Assembly (NCBI GenBank): GCA_018857735.1 | Contig: JABMCL010001559.1 | Coordinates: forward strand, 122,501-186,500 | Source of the DNA: Alviniconcha marisindica | Taxonomy: Eukaryota > Mollusca > Gastropoda > Provannidae | Reading direction: 5' to 3' | DNA length: 64,000 bases | Shown here: positions 11,167 through 23,056 of the stretch, piece by piece | How the letters are laid out: each line of letters begins with the position of its first letter | How positions within the stretch are numbered: the first letter of the stretch is position 1 | The notes under the pieces: model-generated | Databases searched by the model: none | What the model saw: only the letters and a program-made list of their open reading frames with translations | What the model was told of the DNA's origin: nothing | Position numbers and translations under genes: made by a program

Positions 11167-14100
11167 ATGGCGTCTACCATAGCAGGAGCGCAACAACTTC
11201 TTCGTTCGCTGCCACGTGTTGCGGTGAACAATCTAAACAGCATCCAGCTAAAGATTCGGGTAACACACTTTAAAGTTACTTTTGTTTTTTCCATTGCAAA
11301 ACAGTCCCATAAATGCTGTGGTTACTGCAATAAGTGTTGTTGACCTATCCTGGCTCCCAATGTCACGCACTAACCAGATCCAGAAGTAGTAATATAACAG
11401 TAACACTAGTATTAAGTAACAGAATATTAAATTTATATAGTGGATTATACTCGAGTGGCCAAGGCAATTTCCAGATTTCAGTAATATCCGACGAAGTGGT
11501 CATAAAACTTGATTCTTCCAAGCACTGGACACGAAAACAACAGCTCAACCAAAAACAATAATAAGCCTTAGCTCTCCGTTTCATTTTCATCGTTTTTTAC
11601 CGTTTAGCTATTGTTTAAGTGTCGTTTTGTAGCTTGATAAAGGGGATTACCCCAAAAATTTACATGTTGTCTTTCGTTCTAATAGATAACATTCTTTTGA
11701 ACCTTTTATGTGTTTTGATCTTGTTTTACTTTTAGAATGCTAGCAGTCATTCTTGTTTCAGATTGTTTTAAATTTAAAGTTTTGTTGTGTTTTACTTGTA
11801 GAAACATCGTCGACGCAGCTTCAACAGGGGTAAGACCCATGGTCGGGGTCACAAAGGTCAAGGCCAGCACATGACGCTGCCACGACTGGGATTTGAAGGT
11901 GGCAACTCTCCATTTTACCTGAAGATGCCAAAGGAGCCGTACTATGAAAACCACCAGTAAGAGTTATTACTTTTTTGCGCTTTTGGTTTCTCTGATGGAT
12001 GGCATACTCGCATAGGTCAAGTGTCATGAGATCAATACATATACACTAGTGCCAAAAGGTGTGCAAGAAAAGAGGACAGAGGTACTAGAAAATAAAGTTG
12101 ACAGGATGTGAGTGAGTAATGCATTTTTTGAATGAACACATGTGAAGTGATCCACCAGTGAAGGGAGAAGGCATTGCTGCTCTTTGTTCCTGAGAATTTG
12201 ACTTTCAGTGTGATTTGTGACTAGATGTTGAACATTACACATTACAACAAGCCCACATTACTGTGCTGCTAATCATGCAGTTAACTGCAAAAACCCAACT
12301 GATTTATCTTACAAGATGTGATCCACATGAGTATTACCAAGTGAACTGTTGTTGTTCTGTGTCACACAGAACAGCATGCTACGCATAGTTTGTTGCAATA
12401 GATAATGTTCAACATACAGCCAATCTTGAACATTTTTAAATGAATAAAAAGCAACACATTTTGAAACATAAACAGTTATTCTTTAATAGAACAATATGTG
12501 ACAAGGAAGATTTGATGATTTTTTTCTCTCAAATTTAAGCTTTTTTGGCATAAACAGCTAATGATGTAAGAAATATGTTGTACATTACTATTTCAACACA
12601 ATATACAATGCTGTTTGTTTCTTGATGAAAATGATAAATAAGTAACTTTTTATTACTGTAAAGTATAGACAAAAATATTACCACACACCTTTCGCATATC
12701 AGAACATCTCTTCCATGCGGCCATGTGCTAAAAGCAAATGACCCGGATGTGTAACATGGCTAACTGGATGAAGTGCCAAAGCGCAAAAACTAAAAAAAAA
12801 TCCTTTTGCTTGTTTAATCTAACACATTGTTGAATGTTATTTATTGCAACAATTTTATGAAGAATGGCAAAATATATTTTAAAAACTACCCAGACATTTG
12901 GCAGTAAAATAAAACATTGGCGCCTGATGCAGTGACGTACCACAGTGACTGGAGTAAAGTCAGTTCTTCACTTGATTGTCTGCGGATGCTGGTCATGAAA
13001 CATTTCAACACACATGACATTCGACTGCAGGATTTTTCGGAGCCTCTAACTCCAAAAACAAAACTTAGTGATAATCGATTTTATATACACTGTGTAAAGC
13101 GATATCTCCTCTGTGCAATCGGTGACTGAGGTAATGTTTGATTCGTCATGTACGTGAATGAAAGCATCAAAGCACTCACCGTGAGCGTGTCTGTTTTCAG
13201 GGGTCAAATTTCATGGGTTTTCACTTTCAAAAAATAATATTTCTCCACCTGCTCCAGATTTGGAGCTCATATTGTTTCCACTGTGATACTGACCAATTAT
13301 GAACGCACACACCAAGCAACAACAAGACAAAGTGTTTGAAACAGATTTTATTGACAGTCAAAAATAGCAATATCTCCTCTGTGCAAATCAGTGACTGAGG
13401 TAATGTTTTGATTCGTCATGTACGTGAATGAAAGCATCAAAAGCACTCACCGTGAGCGTGTCCGTTTTCAGGGGTCAAATTTCATGGTGTTTTTCACTTT
13501 CAAAAAATAATATTTCTCCACCTGCTCCAGATTTGGAGCTCATATTGTTTCCACTGTGATACTGACCAATTATGAACGCACACACCAAGCAACAACAAGA
13601 CAAAGTGTTTGAAACAGATTTTATTGACAGTCAAAAATCCAACCCCCCATTTGCACACCTTTTGGCACGTAATACAGTCAGGCTTCTCACAGTGACAGTT
13701 GAACATCTCAGACAAAACTCAAAGACCACCCTGATGAGGGACCACCCCTCATTTAATTAAAGCTTCTTTTCTGACACCCTTACCTTTGACATGTATATTT
13801 TGCATATAAATCACTAAAAGTCTGCAATTATCTGCCTGTATTAAGTCAACCACTGCATTTAAAACTGCTCTGAAGACCCACTTGTTTAAAACCTACTACT
13901 TCTATCAAATGCAGTAACACTCCCCCCCCCCCCCCCCCCCCCCCACCCCACTTGTTCTGCAGTTGATGAGGTGTGTATGTGACTGTGTGTAATGTAGGTA
14001 GGTCATGCTGTTTGGTTTCTTGTGAATTGAATTGCTTGTAGTTGTTGTTGTCATTTTCCAGCAGTCTCTCAGCCTGGGTGTAGTACTATGTATGTGCTAC

Positions 14101-16139
14101 ATCACTGTATGTACTAGTACTACTACACCAGTGACAGTGATTTTTTTAACATACTTTTTTTTTATTCACCCTTGTTTTCATTTGTTGCAGATAATGACAA
14201 ATTACTTCTTTTTTTCTTCTTCTTTTTTAATGATGAGTGGCATGAATGAGTGAGTGGCTTAAGTTAACGGCTATAACAGTACTTGGTGCCATGACACATT
14301 TTCCACAACAGAGTTGTATTGATGTGTCATGGTGTGATACTGATATTGTGATAGTGATGATCAGTTATATTTAAAAAAATCAGTATTGTATTTTTACTCA
14401 GCAAAAGTAATTTTTTATATATATATATTGTGACCACATCTTGTTTGTTTTCCAGCCTTCGTCGTCAGTATCCTCCGCTGTCCTTGTTGCAGCTGCAACG
14501 CTTCATTGACTTGGGTCGCGTTGACCCATCACAGCCCATTGACCTAACGCAGCTGTGTAACTCTGGACTCTTCAAGATCCAGATAGATCAGAAACACTTT
14601 GGGGTCAACTTGACTGAAGAGGTACCAAGAGTAGACAGTTTTGTTTTCTTTCTTTAAACTGGGATTGCAAGAGTAGACAGTTTTGTTTTCTTTCTTTAAA
14701 CTGGGATTGCATTATTCCATTAACACATGTTTTGTGTGTGTTTTACAACAACAAATCATGCCACACATGCATTTTTCAGAACTTGATGCATAATCCATGC
14801 ACAAAAAATCAAAGGGTTGGTTTCCTGATGTGTGACTGACAGGAATAAATTAACCAAGGACTAGTCACAGCCTTGCTTCACTAAAACTGTCTCCCTCCAT
14901 GCCCAGTTTTTAAGTAGCTAAAAGTAGCAACCTGTCATGACATGCAAATAGCAACACTATTTTACTGATCTCAGTTCTTTGCAGATGTGTTTCCTGGTCA
15001 GTGTGAAACAGACTGTGAGAGCAGAGTAAATGTAAGAGAGGCAGTATTTAAAGTTCTTCTAGTACTATAGCACAAAAAAGCTGCATTTTAAAAATATTTT
15101 TGTTTTCAAAAGCAGCAACAAGAGGAAACAGAAAGTCAGTGTTGTGGTAGATGCTGACAACTGATAGTGCTAGATCTGACTAAGAAATTGCATTACAGCT
15201 CCATATGCAACCAGTCAGTAAAGAGAAAATGAAAAATGACCCAAAGCCAAGTGTAAAATGCACGCGCACACACACACACACACACACAATCAGCATTGCT
15301 GTTTCCATTTGCTTAAGTTCTGTGCCATGCAAAAGGGGCTTTGGCTGACAGAATTTGGTAAGACTGGTAGATGTTTTAGATCTAGGCTGAGGTATAAAAC
15401 CAGTGACGACAGATGCTGATCAGAATGGAGGGACAGCATATAGTAAGAGGTAAGCAGCTTGGTCACTCGGAGGGCACACAGGGAGTTTTTGAGCCGCTTA
15501 GATCACCACTTTGCACATTTGACAGGAGCCAAGAAATAATTAACCCATAAATTTTCAAATTCACTGGCTTTGTGGGCTAGCAGAAATGTTTAATTTGTGC
15601 AAATGTGTCAAACCTGTTGCACATGCTCTTTATATTCCCTTTGACATACCCTTGTAAAATATCACTTCCCTTTTCAGGGTGCCGACATCTTCGCTGCCAG
15701 AGTGAATCTAGAAGTTCAGTGGACTTCAGAGCTTGTCATAGCGGCAGTTGAGCGCAACGGGGGAACCATCACCACACGCTTCTTTGACCCCAGGAGCCTG
15801 TACGCTGTGGTCAACCCGCTGCACTTCTTCAGGCGCAGCACTGCCATCCCACGCTGCCGACTCCCACCCCAGGACGCCATCGAGTTCTACAGCAGTGCCG
15901 CCAACCGTGGCTACCTGGCCAGCGTGGAGGACATTGAGGTCGAGCGTCAGAAGCTGGCCCAGAAGTACGGCTACATTCTGCCAGATATCACAGCAGACCC
16001 CCTCAGTTCCGTGCTGAAGATGAGAAAGGAACCAGGGCAGTTGTTCTATGGGTTGCAGCCTGGGTGGGTGGTGAACTTGAAAGATCGTGTTGTCTTGAAG
16101 CCCAAGTCACCTGAACACTTGGAGTTGTATGAGGCCTGA
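11167..16139 (+). CDS. MRPL15: Mitochondrial 39S ribosomal protein L15 (uL15m), 4 coding exons, complete
   Basis: Exons: 11167-11259, 11802-11956, 14456-14621, 15678-16139; 876 nt, 291 aa plus stop, close to human MRPL15 (about 296 aa). It is a structural protein of the mitochondrial large ribosomal subunit in the matrix, homologous to bacterial L15. Visible: a short basic N-terminus of mitochondrial-targeting type, the basic GRGHKGQGQ segment followed by [13 protein letters not shown], then [53 protein letters not shown] and the C-terminal [12 protein letters not shown] block, in family order. Intron phases are 0, 2 and 0 and join without a frame break. Intron 1 contains a fold-back element ending about 30 bp before exon 2. 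Intron 2 contains a duplicated block of about 265 bp and a LINE tail. The start is the first Met, with no upstream in-frame exon seen; it shares a short intergenic region with ALG2. Confidence 0.95.
11500..11770. mobile_element. Fold-back family copy in MRPL15 intron 1
   Basis: It shares TTAAGTGTCGTTTTGTAGC style sequence, GATAAAGGGGATTACCC and GTTTTGATCTTGTTTTAC with the element at 4.2-4.7 kb. Only one arm is clear. It ends about 30 bp from the exon 2 acceptor, so it could affect the branch-point region of that intron. Confidence 0.5.
13100..13640. repeat. Tandem duplication of about 265 bp in MRPL15 intron 2
   Basis: The block from GATATCTCCTCTGTGCAA to TTATTGACAGTCAAAAAT is present at about 13100-13365 and again at about 13367-13638, nearly identical apart from small indels. 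It contains no exon. The high similarity suggests a recent event or an assembly duplication. Confidence 0.85.
13790..13916 (+). mobile_element. LINE tail fragment in MRPL15 intron 2
   Basis: The reading [19 protein letters not shown] resembles the FKxxLKTHLF segment at the very end of many non-LTR retrotransposon ORF2 proteins. It stops shortly before a run of about 24 C (13921-13944). It is too short to place in a clade. Confidence 0.45.
14626..14712. repeat. Two copies of a 43-bp unit just after the MRPL15 exon 3 donor
   Basis: AAGAGTAGACAGTTTTGTTT through AAACTGGGATTGC is repeated directly starting 5 bp past the donor at 14622. The donor itself is not inside the repeated part. Confidence 0.8.
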
Positions 16140-17082
16140 AGTTCAAGTGGTTGGTGGAATGCTTTGTGAGTGACAGGATCAAGGGCTGTTTCAGGATCAT
16201 GGATTTAAGGAAATGGTTCAGTGATGAAGACGTACAAGGTGATCTGGTGTGCAGCATTGTGTTTTTACCACCATGGTATTTTCATTACATGTATGATGTA
16301 TGCTGACATGCTTTGCATCATTCAGTGATGCATGTATGTGTGTGTGCATGTGCACAAGCATGCATGTTATCATGCACATAGGTGTCCGCACACATGCACA
16401 CACACACACACACACGCACACGCACACACAAGCATACTGATCCGGAACAGAAAATAATAATTCACACACATAGTGACTTACACAAAATAAGATGCACTAC
16501 ACCTTCACACATTCTGTATTCATAGTTTTCAGGGCTAAGAATATAAACAGTGTAGATCAGTGCACACAGGATTAATGATCTTTTTGTGGATGTGGCACAT
16601 GCAAGTGGTGAAGGTGCTGGACTCAGTTTCAAGAGGTTGTAGGTCCAAACCACATTTTGGGCAGGAACCTCCACCCCAACTTCTCTTGAGTCTCAGAGTA
16701 GTGGATTTAGTAGACAGTGCGTTTGGATGAGATTGTTTTTTAAAGTCAAGGGCCTGGGTGCTACAGGTGTGGTTCATGTTGACAGTGCCACCAACATCAT
16801 TATGATAATGAAGTGTGTGTATGTGATATTATAGATGTATGATTATGCCAGCTATGTCAAAAATTAAAGTAGCTTTGATGAATACAAGTTTGGGTTCACC
16901 TCTTGTTTTCTTTTTGCTGATTGCAGTTAGTTTGTTTCATGAATGTGAATATTCCTTGTCCCCAGCATGTCATGAATGGTTTTATCAGTATAACCCATAC
17001 TTTTTACATAAAGGATTCAATTGATATGCCTGTTTCTACATAATGCATGACATTTGAAAGCCTCATGTTTTGTGTTTTTCTT

Positions 17083-17250
17083 GATGAATATACTCTGAAA
17101 GAGAATGAGGCCTAAAGTTCATGAGCACTTGAAAGACCTCACATGAACACAACAACAAAGATGCCATGGTAACTCTCAACTGGCATGCTGGTAAATACAA
17201 GGTACAAACGAACCTGGTACCAGAGGTACATCCTCAAAATATGTTATGAA
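17083..17250 (+). repeat. Dispersed repeat copy A (sister at 31785-31955)
   Basis: CACATGAACACAACAACAAA, GATGCCATGGTAACTCTCAA and GAGGTACATCCTCA align in order with the second copy in a ZNG1 intron. Both copies follow a GAATGAGGCC(T/G)AAA start. The family is unrecognised and no reading frame is shared. Confidence 0.55.
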
Positions 17251-17694
17251 TATGGTTTTGATGATAGTTCCTTACTCCATAGCTGTTTGAGGAACCAGTA
17301 CATGGGGGGGGGGGGGGGTGCTATGCAAGGACTGAAAATACTGATTTTATAAGGTTACTGTCTTTTTATTCTGTGATCCCTCTGTGTATAAATAGTACAT
17401 GGTATGTGTGTGTGTGTGTGTGTGTGTGTGCACGCATGCACAGGTGTCTTTCTTTATCATTTGGCAAAGAGACTCTCCCAGTATGTGCCATGGTTGTGGC
17501 CTTTCCCATGAATGTTTTGAGCGCTGTACAGGTTGACAGTTGTCATCATCATCATCATCTCCAGCACAGTACACACGCTGGCAATCCCCACCACAGTACA
17601 CATGGTGGACCCAGATGAATATTTCTCCCACCAATTTCAGCCTTACAGTGTGGCCAAGCCCAGCAGACATTTAGTCATAATCTGCAGGACCACC

Positions 17695-17900
17695 AAACAA
17701 AAACAAAAAATCTTCTGGCAAGCACTGAACACAACAACAACAAAAAAGATAAGTTACTTCCCCTCTCATATCATTTTTCACTGTTTTTAACCATTTCACT
17801 GCTGTTTCAAAGTGTTGTTTTCTGGCCTGAAGAAGCGGATTTCCCAGAAAATTTGCATCATGTTGTTGATGTCATAATAAATAAGCGTTCTTCTGAATCT
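17695..17900. mobile_element. Diverged fold-back family arm downstream of MRPL15
   Basis: CAAGCACTGAACACAACAAC, then CTGAAGAAGCGGATTTCCC and AATAAATAAGCGTTCTTCTG, align in order with the right arm of the other copies but with more changes. It lies between the convergent MRPL15 and FAM187-like genes. Confidence 0.45.
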
Positions 17901-18703
17901 GCAGGACCACACTACACTCTTTTAATGGATGGGACGGACTACCGGGCCTGATAAGGGAGCAGTTCAGCAGAAGCTGTACAGATGCTTGCAGCAAAGACAC
18001 TGAATACATTTCTATTTATAATCTTTGTTTACGGGACAGCAGAAAAGCCAAAGGACAGTCCAAGCAGTTCACTTCAGCCACTGTAAATGGGATATAAAGC
18101 AAATGAAACTGAGATTAATACATCACAGTCGACAGTAATAACTTAAGGCAAAACGTAACATCCCAGCTTCATGCACGTCAACATGCTGCATGCTACTTGC
18201 TAGCCTTTCTTCGCCCACCACTGTTCTCCAGTTGTATGTGCAGATATACAACACGTGCGCAAAGCGGAAAGGAAAGCTATTTTTGTCTGGGTTGATGGCT
18301 CCACAAAACAGGCATGTAGGGCAATTAGTGTCTTTGGATCAACCCACGGCAGAAGACACGAAGAGCAGTGTGGTCCAGGGTTCGTGATGACCAGTATTTT
18401 ACCGGTTAGGATCAGCATGTACTAGAAACAAACTGAGGAATCGGTCTGATGCACCGGCTGTTATTTTGCTTGACTGGTTCTCCAAAAACCAAAACATTAA
18501 TGTAGCAGGGGGGGGGGGGGGGGGGGGGGGGGTGGTGTCTAGACAGGGCAAGTTGTTTGCTAGTAGACCTCTTGTAGTAGTAATTATAGATGGCAGTGTA
18601 CGAGACTGGTTACAGTGATTGTCTAACCGCTTCCCGTGAACCACTTTCGCTGCCTTGTAGACATCAAACCAGTTTGAAAAATGTCTAGCGCGGTCACTGA
18701 CGG

Positions 18704-21700
18704 TCACTTTCCTTTTTTCTTTCCGCCAAAAATACAGCAGCAGGCAATGAGAGAGGCCAGGGTGGTGATGCCAAAGCCAGCGTAGGTGATGTAGTTCTTC
18801 AGCCGCTCATTGAACTCGTCCACCACCAGTACCTTGATGGCCACCACGTGACGCTGTCGCTCCCAGCAACTGCCACCATGGAAACGAACACAATAATATT
18901 GACGGTAGTGGTCTCTACACAAACGTAATCCTGAAAAAGGGTAATACACTGCAAAGAAGCAATGACGAGGTCACAGATAGGCAGCAGTGTTAAAGGAGAC
19001 ACGAACCAAACAAGCATCAGGACATTTTTGATTTTCGTTGATAAAAGAGTTTATAATCAGTCAGTCCAGCCTCCACCAATCCTTCACAATCAATGCCAGA
19101 TTCCCGGATGCTAGCAATGTATACAACAGAAACCGAAAATTAATTATCATCAACCTGTTGAACCAAACCTACATGGGTTCTGGGCTGAGCTCTAAGCCCT
19201 GTCTCTTTCCGGACAAGTTTAATCGACCTGACCTCCATAACCATGGCACTATGTTGACTGGTAGTGGCATGCATAATGATCTGAATTTGATTGAGCATTC
19301 TATTGATTGTAACTTCCCTCACTATATCAGCCCGGCCCAGTAGTAGGAAGACTGCATCTGAGATCAAGTTTCGCCATAAGTGAATGTGTGAAGAATGTAA
19401 ATGATCGACGCGCTCGATCAGCAACGAAGTTTAGCTAATTTCCGATTGTCTTAAAAAAAAAAAAAAAAAAAAAAATCTCACATGATTGACAGCCTGCTAT
19501 TGAAAACATGGACCTAAATACTGTAGGCCTATACTGACTTGTAAACGGCTGTGTCGGAGAGCAGCAGAAGTCCGATGTGAAATCTGTTGGCGCTGTCCAC
19601 CCACACCCGTCCGGCCGTCTGCCTCTTGATGGACAAGGGGTCCACCCGCCGCTTGCCCCGCATCCACCTCACCCCCGCCCCCCTCTCCACGTCACTGCCG
19701 GGGCAGACAGGCAAACTGGATTGACACACCCCTACACCGCAGAATGAGGGCTTGTTGCTGCAAAATGAGGTGCCATACACACCTACCTACGATGCAGAAT
19801 GAGGTATAAACACCTACCTAGACTGCAGAATGAGGTGTCATAAACACCTACCTACACCGCAGAATGAGGTGTCATAAATACCTACCTACATTGCAGAATG
19901 AGGTGTCATAACACCTACCTACACTGCAGAATGAGGTGTTCGTTGCTGCAAAATGAGGTGCCATACACACCTACCTACGCTGCAGAATGAGGTATCATAA
20001 ACGCCTACCTACACTGCAGAATGAGGTATCATACACACCGACCTACACTGCAGAATGAGGTGTCATAAACACCGACCTACACTGCAGAATGAGGTGCTCG
20101 TTGCAGCAAAATGAAATGCCATACACATCAACCTACACTGCAGAATGAGGTATCATAAACACCTACGTACACTGCAGAATGAGGTGCTTGTTGCTGCACA
20201 ATGAGGGCCATACACACCTGCCTACACTGCAGAATGGAGTATCATAAACACCTACCTACACTGCAGAAAGAGGTGTTATAAACACCTACCTACACTTCAG
20301 AATGAAATGTCATAAACCCCTACATTACAGAATGATGTGCCATAAACACCTACCAGCCGACTACAGAATGAGGTGTCATAAACACCTACCTACACTGTAT
20401 AATGAGGTATAAACGCCTATCTACATTGCAGAATGAGGTATTATAAACACCTACCTACACTGCAGAACGAGGTGCCATAAACACCTACTTACACTGCAGA
20501 ATGAGGTATGATAAACACCTACCTACACTGCAGAATGAGTTATCATAAACACCTACCAACACTGCAGAATTAGGTGTCATAAACACCTACCTACACTGCA
20601 GAATTAGGTGTCATAAACCCCTACATACACTGCAGAATGAGGTGCCATAAACACCTACCTACACTGCAGAATGAGGTGCCATAACACCTACCTACACTGC
20701 AGAATGAGGTGCCATAAACACCTACCTACACTGCAGAATGAGGTGCCATAAACACCTACCTACACTGCAGAATGAGGTGCCATAAACACCTACCTACACT
20801 GCAGAATGAGGTGCCATAACACCTACCTACACTGCAGAATGAGGTGCCATAAACACCTACCTCCACTGCAGAATGAGGTGCCATAAACACCTACCTACAC
20901 TGCAGAATGAGGTGCCATAAACACCTACCTACACTGCAGAATGAGGTGCTTGCCCTCCGGCTCGTACAGGACCCGTCTCTTGACCAGCTTGGGAATGGGC
21001 GGCTTCTCGTTGAGGTCGTAGAACCTCTCGGACGGCGGCAGCACAGCCATCCGGTTGCCGTCCTTGTCCGTCACAATCATAGGGGGCGCCTCCGTCGGAC
21101 ATGACACGTTGCACTCCTCCACCAGGGTCTCCTCGTAACGCAGCCGCACTTCTTTCAGCCGGCGGATGTTCAGAGGGAGTGCGGTTGAATGGCAGGGGAC
21201 CCCGTCCGGGTACAGCGCCAGCAGCGGGAACTCTCTAGGCTTCACGGGGTCCTCGGGGATTATTTTCTGCATATGTACATAATTATACATAATGACAATG
21301 ATTAAAGTCTTTATTCACGGGGTCCATGGGGATTGTTTTCTGCATATGTACATAATTATACATAATGACAATGATTAAAGTCTTTATTCACGGGGTCCAT
21401 GGGGATTGTTTTCTGCATATGTACATAATTATACATAATGACAATGATTAAAGTCTTTATTCACGGGGTCCTTGGGGACTGTTTTCTGCATATGTACATA
21501 ATTATACATAATGACAATGATTAAAGTCTTTATTCACGGGGTCCTTGGGGACTGTTTTCTGCATATGTACATAATTATACATAATGACAATGATTAAAGT
21601 CTTTATTCACGGGGTCCTTGGGGACTGTTTTCTGCATATGTACATAATTATACATAATGACAATGATTAAAGTCTTTATTCACGGGGTCCTTGGGGATTG

Positions 21701-22001
21701 TTTTCTGCATATGTACATATACATAATGACAATAATTAGACTTAAAGTATTTATTCACGGGGTCCGTGGGGATTATTTTTTGCATATATGCAGACCTAAT
21801 ATAGTAATAATAATAATTAAAGTATTAATTCACGGGGTCCTTGGGGATTGTTTTCTTCATAGGTACAGGCATAATAATTAAAGTCTTTATGCACGGGGTC
21901 CTTGGGGGCTATTTTCTGCATATGTACAGACATAATAATATTAATTATTATTTTATTCACGTGGTCTTTGAGGGTTATTTTCTGCATAATTATGTGCAGA
22001 C

Positions 22002-22034
<33 letters not shown>

Positions 22035-22234
22035 GTATTTATTCACGGGGTCCTTGTGGATTATTTTCTGCATATGTACATATACATAATGTCAATAATT
22101 AAACTATTTATTCACGGGGTCCTTGGTCGCGGGGATTACTGCATAAGTACATAGTAATAATAATGAAAGTATTGATAAAATGCAAAATCTTTTCCCTAGA
22201 GACTATTTTGGCGCCGCACGCCGCGCGCGCGCAC

Positions 22235-22297
<63 letters not shown>

Positions 22298-22595
22298 AGA
22301 AAAAAAACTTGTGGCGGAGGAAGACAGCAGGACGGGACGGAAAAAATGGCAGGTCTGTTGTTTTGGAAAGGAAATGTCTTGAGGACTGATTTGAAGGAGT
22401 CCAGAGAGAGTTTCAGTCGGAGAAACATGATACTGCACATACATACTTACGTACATACATACGTACATAAAATGCTCCAGTCTTCTGGTCAAAAGCCTTC
22501 TTTTATCCAGCATCATCATTGTGGAAAAAACTACCGTACTGTGTGTGCGTGCGTGTGTGTGTGTCGTGTCATACACGGTGTGTGTCAGTGTGTGT

Positions 22596-22670
<75 letters not shown>

Positions 22671-22847
22671 TCACCATGACCAGGCAAGTGCCGTGACGTT
22701 GCTTGGAGCCAATGACGCCACATGTATCGCAGGCCCCCCATGGCGACCATGCCGTTATCAGTTTCAGGTTGTTGTCTTCAAGAAGAGTGATGTTCAGCAA
22801 GTCGTCTCCTTCTTTTATCTGCCAGAAGATGGGACGGCTGTTTGAAA

Positions 22848-22885
<38 letters not shown>

Positions 22886-22972
22886 TGTGTGTGTGGGGGG
22901 GGGGGGGGTGTCTGCCCGCTTGCTTGTGTATGTAAAATACGGCGATTGATATCACTAGGCAAAAATTTAAAT

Positions 22973-23056
<84 letters not shown>

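Larger units (their letters stand above)
16140..18703. other. Intergenic region between convergent MRPL15 and the FAM187-like gene
   Basis: No gene seen. It holds the MRPL15 3' UTR (a candidate ATTAAA at 16863-16868), CA/GT microsatellites at 16396-16430 and 17405-17430, a fold-back arm, a poly-G run at about 18510-18532 and a dispersed repeat at 17083-17250 whose sister lies at 31785-31955. Confidence 0.5.

Noticed and set aside
15748..16017. Second plus-strand frame of 89 aa in MRPL15 exon 4
   Set aside because: It is a shifted shadow of the MRPL15 reading frame, which matches the family through to the stop.
19725..20945. Short regular repeats that could suggest a CRISPR array
   Set aside because: The 34-bp units are adjacent with no unique spacers, no cas genes are present, and the unit is plainly the end of a coding exon in an animal gene.
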